A stretch of 64,000 bases of DNA. It comes from JAGXFP01 sp039714535 (GTDB taxonomy: Bacteria > Desulfobacterota > Desulfobulbia > Desulfobulbales > JAGXFP01). Shown one piece after another: positions 17,296 to 26,637 of this stretch (positions within the stretch are counted from its first letter, which is position 1; each line of letters begins with the position of its first letter). The translations under genes were made by a program, and so were the position numbers. The stretch lies in assembly GCA_039714535.1 (NCBI GenBank), contig JBDLJC010000014.1:10611-74610 (forward strand), read 5' to 3'. The notes under the pieces are model-generated. The model saw only the letters and a list, made by a program, of their open reading frames with translations. It did no database searches and was not told where the DNA came from.

Positions 17296-17325
17296 ACAAT
17301 AAAATTGTGCTGTCATTTGCGGCAA
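17296..17325 (-). promoter_or_regulatory. Possible promoter of tRNA-Ala
   Basis: -35-like TTGCCG (17325-17320), 18-bp spacer, -10-like TATTGT (17301-17296), 20 bases before the tRNA 5' end. Match quality is modest. Confidence 0.3.
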
Positions 17326-17389
17326 TTAACTAACACGCCCCCCTTGGGACTGTCAAGATCTTTCTGGAACTTGAGGCCTGCCATTTCTC

Positions 17390-17418
17390 TTGCCAAGCAA
17401 CCTACAGTCTGTTATTAT
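17390..17418 (+). promoter_or_regulatory. Probable sigma70-like promoter of mreB
   Basis: -35 TTGCCA (17390-17395), exactly 17 bp, -10 TATTAT (17413-17418); each box matches consensus at 5 of 6 positions. Transcription would begin near 17425, about 80 bases before mreB. Confidence 0.55.
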
Positions 17419-17503
17419 TGGCCCGCTCTACACAGGTCAGCGTAATTCATAAAGAATTTCGACATATTCCCCACCTTCTAAAAAAACAAGAGGAACGCTC
17501 TCC

Positions 17504-18544
17504 ATGTTCTTTCCATTTGATTCCCTTTTCGGCTGGCTCTCCAATGACCTGGCTATAGATCTTGGCACCGCCAACACCCTGGTCTTTGCCAAAGGCAAAG
17601 GCATTGTTCTCACAGAACCTTCCGTTGTAGCCGTGCGCCAGGATGGCCGGGGCAACAAAGTCCTGGCCGTAGGCAAAGATGCAAAAATGATGTTGGGCCG
17701 CACTCCCGGCAACATTTCGGCAATCCGCCCGATCCGGGATGGAGTTATTGCCGATTTTGAAGTTACCGAGGCCATGCTCAGATACTTTATCAACAAGGTT
17801 CACAACCGGCGAACCCTGGTTCATCCCCGCATAATCGTCAGCGTCCCTTCAGGAATCACCCAGGTGGAGAGAAGGGCCGTCCGGGAATCTGCCGAATCAG
17901 CCGGTGCCCGAGAAGTATATTTAATTGATGAGCCAATGGCTGCAGCAATCGGCGCCGGTCTGCCGATAACCGAACCTACCGCCAACATGGTCGTTGACGT
18001 CGGCGGCGGCACCACCGAACTAGCGGTAATCTCCCTGGCCGGTCTTGTCTATTCCAGTTCCGTTCGAGTGGCCGGAGACAAAATGGACGAGTCCATCATC
18101 CATTACATTAAACGTAAACATAATATGGCTATCGGCGAGCACACCGCCGAGCAAATCAAGATCAATATCGGCGACGTTATGCCGGAACTACCTTACAAAA
18201 CCATGGAAGTTAAAGGCCGGGATCTGGTGAGCGGGGTGCCAAAGACTTTGACCATGGATTCAAGTGAAATCAAGGCCGCAATTTCAGAACCGATTGACGC
18301 CATCATCGAAGCCGTTAAAGTGGCCCTTGAAATCATCCCGCCCGAACTATCCGCCGACATCGTCGATCGAGGTATAGTCCTGACCGGGGGCGGCGCCCTT
18401 CTCCACAATCTGGACAAACGCTTGCGCGAAGAAACCGGCCTACCGATAATTATTGCCGATGACCCCCTATCATCAGTTGTTTTGGGTTCAGGCAAGGCTC
18501 TGGAAAACATTAATGAACTCAAAGAAGTCATGAGCAATTTTTGA
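17504..18544 (+). CDS. mreB: Rod shape-determining actin homologue MreB
   Basis: 346 residues, the standard length. Actin-fold nucleotide motifs are visible: phosphate 1 (LAIDLGTANTLVFAKGKGIV), phosphate 2 (MVVDVGGGTTELAVISL) and the adenosine motif (GIVLTGGGALLHNLDKRL). The N-terminal MFFPFDSLFGWLSND looks like the amphipathic membrane-binding helix. MreB filaments on the inner membrane guide the elongasome. It heads mreBCD-mrdA-rodA, and RodA and PBP2 are its partner enzymes. Confidence 0.97.
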   Translation: MFFPFDSLFGWLSNDLAIDLGTANTLVFAKGKGIVLTEPSVVAVRQDGRGNKVLAVGKDAKMMLGRTPGNISAIRPIRDGVIADFEVTEAMLRYFINKVHNRRTLVHPRIIVSVPSGITQVERRAVRESAESAGAREVYLIDEPMAAAIGAGLPITEPTANMVVDVGGGTTELAVISLAGLVYSSSVRVAGDKMDESIIHYIKRKHNMAIGEHTAEQIKINIGDVMPELPYKTMEVKGRDLVSGVPKTLTMDSSEIKAAISEPIDAIIEAVKVALEIIPPELSADIVDRGIVLTGGGALLHNLDKRLREETGLPIIIADDPLSSVVLGSGKALENINELKEVMSNF

Positions 18545-18676
18545 TAAGACTTCCCTCTTAGGCAGACCTGTTATCCCGCACTGAAACATCCGTCCTGCGA
18601 GTAACTCTCCTAGCAGGAATGCTTCCGTTCCCAGGATAACTTATTTCTAATAACTGTTTTTGCAGGTCCGTTACGA

Positions 18677-19510
18677 ATGAGAAAAAGAGGTAAGCGAACC
18701 AGCCCTGTCAAGCATTTCCTGTTAATTGCAACCTGCATAGTTTTGTTTGGGGTCCTGACCCTTTCCTTTATGGGTCGCAGGGAGTTCACCCTGCCCCACA
18801 AACTCATACTTGATATCCTGGGTACCGCCCAGGCCGGAGTCACGGGAATAATTGATTACGGCGATGGTATCTGGGACAACTACATTTACCTTCTCGACCT
18901 GAAGAAGGAAAACGACCGGCTTAAAGCTAAAGTCATAGAATACCAGACCAAAACCGTCAATTACCGCGAAGCACTCGCAACCAACGCCCTCCTGGGCAAG
19001 CTTCTCAAACTAAAAGAAACTTTACCCGTGCCAAGCATCACGGCCCGGATAATAGGCCACGATCCGTCACAATGGTTTAAAACTTTCAGCATTGATCACG
19101 GCAGTAGTGACGGTGTAATAAAGGGCATGCCGGTCATCACCGCGGAGGGCGTTGTCGGCCAAGTCCTGGATGGCGGCAACAAGCGAGGCAAGGTCTTACA
19201 GGCAATCGATCCCAATAGCGCCATTGAAGTCCGGATCCAAAACACCAGGGCCAAAGGCATCATCAAAGGCACGGGGACCAGCTACCGGCTCCTCTATGTC
19301 CCGAAAAGCAATGAAGTTAAGCAAGGAGATCTTCTGGTTACTTCCGGCCTAGGCGGCGTCTTTCCCCAGGGACTGCCTGTGGCTGTCGTATCTTCGGTTG
19401 TCAGTAACCGCCGCGGCATGTTCCTTGATATTGAGGCCGAACCAGTTGTTGATTTTTCAAGGCTCGAAAATGTGATAGTCATCATGACGTCCAACCAGCT
19501 GGCAGAATAA
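18677..19510 (+). CDS. mreC: Rod shape-determining protein MreC
   Basis: 277 residues. A single N-terminal membrane helix (about 15-33) is followed by a coiled coil (LDLKKENDRLKAKVIEYQTK and on to about 115) and the periplasmic beta domain (WFKTFSIDHGSSDGVIKGM; VTSGLGGVFPQGLPVAVV). MreC links MreB to PBP2/RodA. The 132-bp gap after mreB contains a small hairpin (TCCTGC/GCAGGA, 18593-18618) without a T-run. No strong ribosome site precedes the ATG. Confidence 0.95.
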   Translation: MRKRGKRTSPVKHFLLIATCIVLFGVLTLSFMGRREFTLPHKLILDILGTAQAGVTGIIDYGDGIWDNYIYLLDLKKENDRLKAKVIEYQTKTVNYREALATNALLGKLLKLKETLPVPSITARIIGHDPSQWFKTFSIDHGSSDGVIKGMPVITAEGVVGQVLDGGNKRGKVLQAIDPNSAIEVRIQNTRAKGIIKGTGTSYRLLYVPKSNEVKQGDLLVTSGLGGVFPQGLPVAVVSSVVSNRRGMFLDIEAEPVVDFSRLENVIVIMTSNQLAE

Positions 19511-19560
19511 CGCCCATAACCCAGACTAACTGGAATTTTAAAAGACCATGGACTCTGTTC

Positions 19561-19641
19561 AGTACCCCCTCAAAGTCTTCACTTACCTGAGGGATACTTT
19601 GTTCTGTGCTCGCTCGGAGTCTTCGCTTACTTGGCGGGTAC
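19561..19641 (+). repeat. Two imperfect 27-bp direct repeats with a hairpin between mreC and mreD
   Basis: Copy 1 at 19571-19597 and copy 2 at 19615-19641 share about 20 of 27 bases around the core AGTCTTC(A/G)CTTAC. Copy 1 is also bounded by an inverted repeat (AGTACCCCCTCA / TGAGGGATACT, 19561-19599), so the RNA can fold into a stem of about 11 bp. The word GAAGTCTTCGCTTA recurs inverted near 23395-23415. No T-run follows, so it is not an obvious terminator. Confidence 0.6.
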
Positions 19642-19677
19642 AAAAAACAGGCAAATTATTGCTAAGGCACTAAAGCA

Positions 19678-20214
19678 ATGTTGATTACAATTTTCATCAT
19701 ACTCGGCGCTTTCCTGCTGATCGCCCAGACCACCATTTTCGTGCGCACCCCACAATGGCTCGGCAACCCCGATCTTCTTTTTCTGCTTGTCCTCTTTATG
19801 GCTACCAAAATTGACAACTATCGGGGAATCATCCTGACTATGATTTTCGGCCTAATGATGGATACTTTCTCGGGCTTTGTACCCGGCCTGTTCCCTGCCG
19901 TCTATTTAGGGTTATTTGTCACGATCAAATATATTTCCCGCAATGTGATCATCGACGAACCAACCCACCAGCCGCCACTGGCCGCCGCCTGCTACCTGGC
20001 CAGTAGCGGAGCCATATACCTTTACATGACCATTTTCAACCCAAGCACAGATATCTTCTGGTCCTGGCGCGATCTTCTCCTGCAGATGTGCATTCTGGCG
20101 ATCCTCTCTCTGCCGTCTTTCCAATTACTCGGCCTTCTGGTCTCTAAAATCGACACCGGTAAGAATCGCATGTTTTCTTTACAGCGAAGAAGCGGCAACA
20201 GGTTTATCTCATGA
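19678..20214 (+). CDS. mreD: Rod shape-determining protein MreD
   Basis: 178 residues, five to six membrane helices, little else conserved, as is normal for MreD. GLMMDTFSGFVPGLFPAVYL is the recognisable MreD segment. It completes the MreBCD inner-membrane scaffold. Its stop overlaps the mrdA start as ATGA. It sits 167 bp after mreC, a gap that contains the repeats noted separately. Confidence 0.9.
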   Translation: MLITIFIILGAFLLIAQTTIFVRTPQWLGNPDLLFLLVLFMATKIDNYRGIILTMIFGLMMDTFSGFVPGLFPAVYLGLFVTIKYISRNVIIDEPTHQPPLAAACYLASSGAIYLYMTIFNPSTDIFWSWRDLLLQMCILAILSLPSFQLLGLLVSKIDTGKNRMFSLQRRSGNRFIS

Positions 20215-22085
20215 AGAAAAACCGCTCCTTGCCAAGCATGCAGAGAACCATCACCCGCATTAACAAACTCGACGCAGTTGAGCTCTTCATACTCAAAAGA
20301 CGTCTGGCGGTTGCCACCATCTTTATTCTGGCCTTAACCTCTATAATCATCCTGCGGCTCTGGTTCCTCCAAGTCTATAAGGGCTATGAATTCGAAGAAA
20401 AAGCAAAGGTAAACCGGGTCAGAGAGCTGCGAATAGTTGCACCTCGGGGCAATATCCTTGACCGACAGGGGCGACTGCTGATAACTAACCGACCTAGTTT
20501 TAATGTGGTCTGGACCAGAGAAGACGCCCCTGACCCGGATCAAGTCATCAAGAGGCTGGCCAAAATACTTAATGAAGATATCTCCAGCATCCTCGATCGA
20601 ATCAGGGCTGGAGAGGGCACGCCTAAATATGTGCCGCTTTTACTCAAGGAAGACATTAGCTGGCGGGCGCTGGCCTACATTGAAAACAACCATTTGAATC
20701 TCCCCGGAGTCCGCATCGAAGTCGTGCCGGCCCGGGAATACCTTTTTGGCAACCTGTCTTCGCATTTGGTTGGTTATCTGGGCGAGATCAATAAAAATGA
20801 ATTACAGAGAAGTCGGCAGGGCGAGTATGAAGGCGGTGACCGCGTCGGCAAACAGGGACTGGAGAAACTTTTCGAGAAACAGTTGCGTGGCGAAATGGGC
20901 ATGTCGATGCTCGAAGTCAATGCCCGGGGTTTCGAAAAGAAGCAGTTGGCCCAGAAGCAGCCGCTCCCCGGTAACGACATCAAGCTGACCATAGATGCCG
21001 ATTTACAGATCACTGCAGAAAAAGCCCTTGAAGGACTAGCGGGGGCCGTGATCGCGACAGAAGTCAATACCGGCCGAATTCTGGTGCTGGCCAGTTCGCC
21101 GCCCCTGCAACTCAATGAATTTGTCGGCGGCATTTCGCAAAAGGCCTGGCAGGCAATGCTTGGCGATCCTCTCCACCCCCTGCTCAACAAATCCATCCAG
21201 GGCCAATATCCGCCCGCCTCTACCTATAAGATGGTTACCGCTCTCGCCGGCCTTGGCGAAGGTATCATCACCCCCGATACTGCTTTCAACTGCTCTGGCT
21301 CTATCCGGTTAGGCAAGCGAAACTTCCGTTGCTGGAAAAAAACCGGCCACGGCACTGTTAACCTGAAGCGAGCCCTGGCCGAGTCATGCGATGTATATTT
21401 TTACCTGCTCAGCCAGGACCTGCATGTTGACACTATTGCTTCCTACGCCAAGAGCCTGGGGCTTGGTCAAAAAACCAGCATCAATCTTGAGCATGAAAAG
21501 GGCGGCTTAATCCCAACCGCAGACTGGAAACTCAAAAAATACCAGGAACGTTGGCAACCCGGAGAAAACTTGACAATCGCAATTGGCCAGGGATTCAATC
21601 TGGCGACGCCGCTGCAGATTAATGTAATGACCGGTGCTATCGCCAACGGCGGTATCACCTATCGTCCGCAGTTTATTGAGGAGATCATCGACCCGGACAG
21701 CAAGACAATTCAAATGTTTGAGCCAATCAGAAATGGCGAGTTCAAAGGCAGTGAGGAGAACCTCGAATTAATCCGCCAAGGCTTGATTGCGGCGGTAAAC
21801 GGTCCAAACGGCACCGGCGAGCAAGCCCGTCTTGAGGAGATCATAGTGGCTGGCAAGACGGGAACCGCCCAGGTTGTCCATCTTTCCCATGTTGAAGATA
21901 TTGATTCCGAGGAGAAGATACCTTACAAGATGCGAGATCACGCCTGGTTTACCTGCTACGCACCGGCCGACAAACCGGAGATTGCCGTAACAGTACTGGT
22001 TGAACACGGTAGACACGGCGGCTCAACCGCCGCGCCCATCGCCCACCAGATATTGACAAAATATTTTAAACCAATTGAAGATTAA
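20211..22085 (+). CDS. mrdA: Penicillin-binding protein 2 (elongasome transpeptidase)
   Basis: 624 residues. One N-terminal membrane helix (about 33-51) is followed by the PBP dimerisation domain (RELRIVAPRGNILDRQGRLL; VPAREYLFGNLSSHLVGYLG) and the transpeptidase domain. The catalytic SxxK is S337-T-Y-K340, SCD follows near the DVYFYLLSQDL segment, and the KTGT motif begins at K549. PBP2 cross-links peptidoglycan in the periplasm during side-wall growth and pairs with RodA, encoded 44 bp downstream. All active-site motifs are intact. Confidence 0.96.
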   Translation: MKKNRSLPSMQRTITRINKLDAVELFILKRRLAVATIFILALTSIIILRLWFLQVYKGYEFEEKAKVNRVRELRIVAPRGNILDRQGRLLITNRPSFNVVWTREDAPDPDQVIKRLAKILNEDISSILDRIRAGEGTPKYVPLLLKEDISWRALAYIENNHLNLPGVRIEVVPAREYLFGNLSSHLVGYLGEINKNELQRSRQGEYEGGDRVGKQGLEKLFEKQLRGEMGMSMLEVNARGFEKKQLAQKQPLPGNDIKLTIDADLQITAEKALEGLAGAVIATEVNTGRILVLASSPPLQLNEFVGGISQKAWQAMLGDPLHPLLNKSIQGQYPPASTYKMVTALAGLGEGIITPDTAFNCSGSIRLGKRNFRCWKKTGHGTVNLKRALAESCDVYFYLLSQDLHVDTIASYAKSLGLGQKTSINLEHEKGGLIPTADWKLKKYQERWQPGENLTIAIGQGFNLATPLQINVMTGAIANGGITYRPQFIEEIIDPDSKTIQMFEPIRNGEFKGSEENLELIRQGLIAAVNGPNGTGEQARLEEIIVAGKTGTAQVVHLSHVEDIDSEEKIPYKMRDHAWFTCYAPADKPEIAVTVLVEHGRHGGSTAAPIAHQILTKYFKPIED

Positions 22086-22129
22086 TACTTTGGCCGACGA
22101 TTACCGAGCGCCAACCCAAGTGACCGAAA

Positions 22130-23245
22130 ATGTTTAGATTCGACCGGAGATTACTGCTTAATTTTGATTGGGGTCTGCTGGCCACCGTCCTGCTCATCGC
22201 CGCCATGGGGCTGGCCAATCTTTACAGTGCCACCTATTCTCCAGGGGCAGGCGCCTCTCCATATTTCATGAAGCAGCTCACCTATTACCTAATGGGAGCC
22301 GGCCTCATCCTGATAATAATCAGTATCGACTACCGAGTCCTGCTAACCTTAAATTATCCAATCTACGCCATTACTATCCTGTTGCTGTGTATAGCCCTGT
22401 TTTTTGGCGACTCAATAGCGAACACCCAACGCTGGATCGACCTCGGATTCTTCAGACTACAACCATCAGAACTGGCCAAACTTGCTCTGGTCATCAATCT
22501 GGCCAGTTATTATTACCGAAAAGATACCGGCAAGGGTTTCACCTTGAGAGAACTGGGCGCACCAATCCTGCTGACAGCGCTGCCCTTTATTTTAATCCTC
22601 AAACAACCGGATCTTGGTACCGCCCTGATGCTGGCTGCCGTTTTTATTTCCATGACTCTGTTCGTAAGATTGAAATTGCGGACGATAATTGTCATGGCCT
22701 CTTCCATCTTCAGCCTGATCCCCATCGGTTGGTTTTACATATTGAAGCCCTATCAGAAAAAGCGGATTTTCACCCTGTTCAACCCGGAGCTTGACCCGCA
22801 CGGCAGTGGCTACCACATCATCCAGTCCAAGATCGCCGTGGGTAGCGGCCTTCTGTCCGGCAAGGGTTTCCTGCAAGGCACCCAGGTTCACCTTAATTTT
22901 CTACCGGAACGACACACCGATTTCGCCTTCTCGGTCTGGGCCGAAGAGTGGGGATTTGTCGGTTCCATATTTTTCCTGGCCTGCTATATCTTTTTAATTC
23001 TCCTGGCCCTGAAAATCGCGGGCTCCGCCCGAGACAAATTCGGCGTCCTTCTTTGCTTCGGAATCATCTCCCTCCTCTTCTGGCAGGCCTTTATAAATCT
23101 TGGTATGCTCCTTGGCCTATTACCGGTGGTCGGCATGCCCCTGCCGTTTTTCAGTTATGGCGGTTCATCGCTAATAACCACCCTGATCGGCCTCGGCATC
23201 CTGTTCAATATCAGCATGCGCCGGCACATGACCTTCAATTCCTGA
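22130..23245 (+). CDS. rodA: Peptidoglycan polymerase RodA (SEDS family)
   Basis: 371 residues, about ten membrane helices. SEDS signatures are visible: FGDSIANTQRWIDLGFFRLQ, ELAKLALVINLASYY, LKQPDLGTALML, GKGFLQGTQVHLNFLPERHT and LPVVGMPLPFFSYGGSSL. The long periplasmic loop contains FLPERHTDFAFSV. RodA is the glycosyltransferase of the elongasome. It is the last gene of the mre operon. Downstream, AGGCCA/TGGCCT forms a small hairpin at 23262-23281 without a T-run. Confidence 0.96.
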   Translation: MFRFDRRLLLNFDWGLLATVLLIAAMGLANLYSATYSPGAGASPYFMKQLTYYLMGAGLILIIISIDYRVLLTLNYPIYAITILLLCIALFFGDSIANTQRWIDLGFFRLQPSELAKLALVINLASYYYRKDTGKGFTLRELGAPILLTALPFILILKQPDLGTALMLAAVFISMTLFVRLKLRTIIVMASSIFSLIPIGWFYILKPYQKKRIFTLFNPELDPHGSGYHIIQSKIAVGSGLLSGKGFLQGTQVHLNFLPERHTDFAFSVWAEEWGFVGSIFFLACYIFLILLALKIAGSARDKFGVLLCFGIISLLFWQAFINLGMLLGLLPVVGMPLPFFSYGGSSLITTLIGLGILFNISMRRHMTFNS

Positions 23246-23562
23246 GCCATCCCCCTCCAGGCAGGCCATAGCAGTTGGCCTCGGAGAGTCCCAACCAAAT
23301 CTCTCTGTTTATCCGCTGTTCGATCTGCAGATAAATTTCAAGTGTCAAACGAACCAATACCCCTGCCTTTTTTGAGAATACCGGAATCTCGTTGCTAAGC
23401 GAAGACTTCGAGCTCGCCTGCCTATGACTCTGATATTCAGCTTCCGATAAGGACGGCTTGGGATATCATGCAGGTCATCATAAGGGAGAGATTTACCGCG
23501 CTGGCCGATAGGCAACCGATCATGTGAAGCCGCCAGTTATGCCGACCACCTCCAGTGAAGAT
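23246..23562. other. Intergenic region between rodA and the SDR gene (convergent ends)
   Basis: 317 bp with no credible gene. It holds a small hairpin (23262-23281) just after rodA and a short palindromic stretch near 23395-23420 that contains the inverted form of the AGTCTTCGCTTA word also seen between mreC and mreD. No convincing intrinsic terminator was found for either convergent gene. Confidence 0.5.
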
Positions 23563-24384
23563 TCAGGGCAGACGCAGTTTTCGGAAGTCCCGGAGCATCT
23601 TGCGGAAGAGCAGGTTGAAGATTGAGGGGTTCAATCTATAGAGCCACCAGATCAGGCGGGCATAGAAGGGAAAGATGATGATCGCCCGGTTGCGCGCCAC
23701 CTGCTTGAGGATGATCCGGGCCGCAGCTTCAGGCGGAACGAAATGCTTGCTCCGTGGCCTGGTCAACCGCTTCTGGTCAACGTGGACGTAATCTACCCTG
23801 TCGTGGATAGGAGTGCCCATGATCCCCGGACAGACCAGGTTGACCTTGACTCCCAGCCCCGCCCCTTCCAGACGCAAGGCATTGGTGAAGCCGCCCACCG
23901 CCCATTTACTGGTGCAGTAGGGGATCTCCTTGGGCACCGGGATCAGGCCGGCCAAGGAGCCGATATTAACGATCTGGCCGTTGCCCTGTTTGACCATGGC
24001 CCCGTAAGCAGAGGTGGCCCCGTAGATCACCCCCATCAGATTGACATCAATCATCGTCCGCCAATGCTCAACGCTGAGGTCACGGGTCTCGCCGTGCAGG
24101 GCGGTGCCGGCATTGTTGAAGATCAGGTCAATCCGCCCGTACTTCTTGACCACATCCTCGACGATACGTTGGGCGTTCTCGTAGATGGTCACATCCAGAT
24201 AGGCCGCCAGAGCCTGACCACCCCGGGCCCGGATAGCCTGGCACACCTCCTCAGCCCCTTCCTGGTCGACATCAACGGCCACCACTATGGCTCCCCGGCC
24301 CCCCAACTCCCCGCAGAGTGTCCGGCCCAGCCCGGAGGCACCTCCGGTAACCACGACTATTTTGTCTCGATAGTATCTGCTCAC
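23563..24384 (-). CDS. Short-chain dehydrogenase/reductase family oxidoreductase
   Basis: 273 residues, classical SDR. The cofactor motif is VVVTGGASGLGRTL (Rossmann, TGxxxGxG). NNAG appears in LIFNNAGTALHGET, and the catalytic Ser and YxxxK appear in NIGSLAGL and PYCTSKWAVGG. The Asp in VVAVDVDQEGAEE after beta-2 fits NAD(H), although NADP(H) cannot be excluded. The C-terminus is basic with an aromatic stretch (FPFYARLIWWLYRL) that may touch the membrane. Substrate unknown. It stands alone, convergent with rodA and divergent from the ABC-F gene. Confidence 0.88.
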   Translation of the reverse strand: MSRYYRDKIVVVTGGASGLGRTLCGELGGRGAIVVAVDVDQEGAEEVCQAIRARGGQALAAYLDVTIYENAQRIVEDVVKKYGRIDLIFNNAGTALHGETRDLSVEHWRTMIDVNLMGVIYGATSAYGAMVKQGNGQIVNIGSLAGLIPVPKEIPYCTSKWAVGGFTNALRLEGAGLGVKVNLVCPGIMGTPIHDRVDYVHVDQKRLTRPRSKHFVPPEAAARIILKQVARNRAIIIFPFYARLIWWLYRLNPSIFNLLFRKMLRDFRKLRLP

Positions 24385-24581
24385 AGCCAGCCTCAGTTTT
24401 GCGCCAAGAGGGAAAAACGATAGCTAGTTCTATAATACGGAGCCCCAAAATCAGTCAACAACAATTAGTTATGGGGATTTGGCCCGAACATTCTTGGCCC
24501 GCCTTGACCAGCCAGCCCGCAACTTTTCCCTTTCCACTTAGCAGCAATTCTGCTACCTTCCGCCTTTTTTTCGGAGCAGAC

Positions 24582-26204
24582 ATGATCCACTTCAACAACA
24601 TCACCAGACAGCACGGCAGTCAGGTCCTCTTCCGGGACGCCAGCTTCCAGATCCTCGCCAACGCCCGCACCGGTCTGGTCGGGCCGAACGGGGCCGGTAA
24701 GACCACAATCTTCCGTTTGATCACCGGTGAAGAACAACCGGACAAAGGCGAGGTTTCCCGCCCCGGCCAGATCGTGATCGGCTATTTTTCCCAAGAGATC
24801 GGGGAGATGAGCGGCCGCACCGCCCTGGCCGAGGTGATGGCCGCCTCAGCCCGTACCATCGAACTTGGTGAAGAGATGCGCAACATGGAAGCGGCCATGG
24901 CCGAGCCCATGGAACCGGAGGAACTCGATAACCTCCTAACCCGCTACGGTGCAGTAGTTGAGGATTTCGAGCATCGCGGTGGTTACGACCTGGAGGCACG
25001 GGCCCAAGCGGTGCTGACCGGACTCGGCATTGGTCCGAAGGAATATAACCGGCCAGTGGAATCCTTCAGCGGCGGCTGGAAGATGCGAATCGGCCTGGCC
25101 CGGATCCTCTCCATCAACCCCGATGTCCTGCTCTTGGACGAACCAACCAACCACCTTGACATTGAGTCCATCGTCTGGCTGGAAAACTGGTTGGCCACCG
25201 ACTTCAAGGGGGCGCTGCTGATGACCTGCCATGACCGCGATTTCATGAACCGCTTGGTCGACCGGGTCGTCGAGGTCGCCAACCAGAACATTACCACCTA
25301 TAACGGCAACTACGACTTCTACCTACGTGAGCGGGAGATCCGCAGAGTGCAGCTCGAGGCCAGCTTCCGCCGCCAACAGGAGATGCTGGCCAAGGAAGAG
25401 GATTTTATCGCCCGCTTTGCTGCCCGGGTCTCCCACGCCGCCCAGGTCCAGTCCCGAATCAAAAAACTTGAAAAAATTGAGCGGATCGAGCTGCCCCCTG
25501 AGCAGCGGCTAGCCAAGTTTGATTTCCCGGAACCGCCCCGCAGCGGCGACGATGTGATCCGGTTGGAAAATCTCAGCAAGGTCTGGCCTCTCCCTGCGGG
25601 CGGAGATAAATCCCTGTTCGGCGGAGTATCTGGGGTGATCCGGCGCCAGGAGAAGATCGCCGTGGTCGGCATCAACGGTGCCGGCAAGTCCAGCTTCTTA
25701 AAGGTTCTGGCCGGTCAGACCGAGCCAACCACCGGCACCGCTACCTTGGGGGCCAGCGTTTCCCTCGGCTATTTCAGCCAGCATGCCATGGATATTCTGG
25801 ACCCGAAACTCACGGTCTTCGACACCGTCCAAGGGGTGCTGCCCCAAGCCAATATTAGCGCAATCCGCAACCTGTTAGCCGCCTTCCTCTTTCGGGGCGA
25901 TGAGATCGATAAACGGGTTGCCAATCTATCCGGCGGCGAAAAGAGCCGCCTGGTCCTGGCGACTATCCTGGGCCGCCCTTTAAATCTATTGATCCTCGAC
26001 GAGCCCACCAACCACCTCGACATCCAGTCACGGGAGACCCTGCTCACAGCCCTGCAAAAATTTACCGGTACCGTACTCCTGGTTAGCCACGACCGTCACT
26101 TCCTGCGGGCCCTGGTCAATAGGGTTTTCGAAATCGATCACGGCGCGCTCCGCACCTATGAGGGTAATTATCATTACTACCTGGAAAAATCGGAGAGAAT
26201 CTAA
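24582..26204 (+). CDS. ABC-F family ATPase (ribosome-associated type)
   Basis: About 540 residues from the ATG at 24582 (MIHFNNITRQHGSQVLF), which has GGAG 8 bases upstream. The frame is open another 61 codons upstream but that part does not look like protein. Two ABC domains lack membrane segments: Walker A GPNGAGKTT and GINGAGKSS, signatures SGGWKMRIGLARIL and LSGGEKSRLVLATIL, and two copies of LDEPTNHLDI. The linker between them is helical (RVQLEASFRRQQEMLAKEED, then VSHAAQVQSRIKKLEKIERI), as in translation factors of the EttA/Uup/YheS/YbiT group. Probably acts on ribosomes; the exact subfamily is not settled. Confidence 0.9.
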   Translation: MIHFNNITRQHGSQVLFRDASFQILANARTGLVGPNGAGKTTIFRLITGEEQPDKGEVSRPGQIVIGYFSQEIGEMSGRTALAEVMAASARTIELGEEMRNMEAAMAEPMEPEELDNLLTRYGAVVEDFEHRGGYDLEARAQAVLTGLGIGPKEYNRPVESFSGGWKMRIGLARILSINPDVLLLDEPTNHLDIESIVWLENWLATDFKGALLMTCHDRDFMNRLVDRVVEVANQNITTYNGNYDFYLREREIRRVQLEASFRRQQEMLAKEEDFIARFAARVSHAAQVQSRIKKLEKIERIELPPEQRLAKFDFPEPPRSGDDVIRLENLSKVWPLPAGGDKSLFGGVSGVIRRQEKIAVVGINGAGKSSFLKVLAGQTEPTTGTATLGASVSLGYFSQHAMDILDPKLTVFDTVQGVLPQANISAIRNLLAAFLFRGDEIDKRVANLSGGEKSRLVLATILGRPLNLLILDEPTNHLDIQSRETLLTALQKFTGTVLLVSHDRHFLRALVNRVFEIDHGALRTYEGNYHYYLEKSERI

Positions 26205-26637
26205 AGGGAACCAGCAAGGGACTCAGAACTTAGTCAACCTCCCAAGCGCCGGGGTCGGCTCCACTTAGAGCGCCCGGCAAAACTCTGGAACCCTTTTTCC
26301 CCTCCCAGGCAACCGGATATATCTCATCGCCATTCTTGTAATGATAAAGTTAGACTGTCAGGCCCCGCCAGGTATCTCAGCGAGTGATTAGCTCAATACA
26401 TCAACCACGTCCATTGCGCACACACCACACCAGGGTTATAGTCTATTTCCAGGTTATCACAGCCACAGAATAAATCGTGTCAGGCTCCTGACTAAGCTGC
26501 GAGATGAAAAGAAATAGCTTTATCGTTTGATAATAGTTATTTCTTATGTTCATAAAATATTGATAAGACGCTACAATGTACGAAACTTTATTCATTTAAT
26601 GAGTACTTAAAAGATTTGACGAACAACTAACGTTCCT
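26205..26637. other. AT-rich intergenic region upstream of the hybrid kinase
   Basis: 433 bp without a credible gene. From about 26500 it becomes strongly AT-rich. TTGATA (26528-26533) with TCATAA 17 bp later is a weak promoter-like pair for the kinase. No hairpin with a T-run was found after the ABC-F gene. Confidence 0.4.

Noticed and set aside
23385..23420. Small RNA or attachment site near the palindromic stretch after rodA
   Set aside because: No promoter or terminator frames it, no integrase or tRNA is nearby, and it is better described as another copy of a short intergenic word.
24399..24581. Possible 61-residue N-terminal extension of the ABC-F protein
   Set aside because: The extension has no domain character, and the ATG at 24582 has a good ribosome site and the usual family N-terminus.
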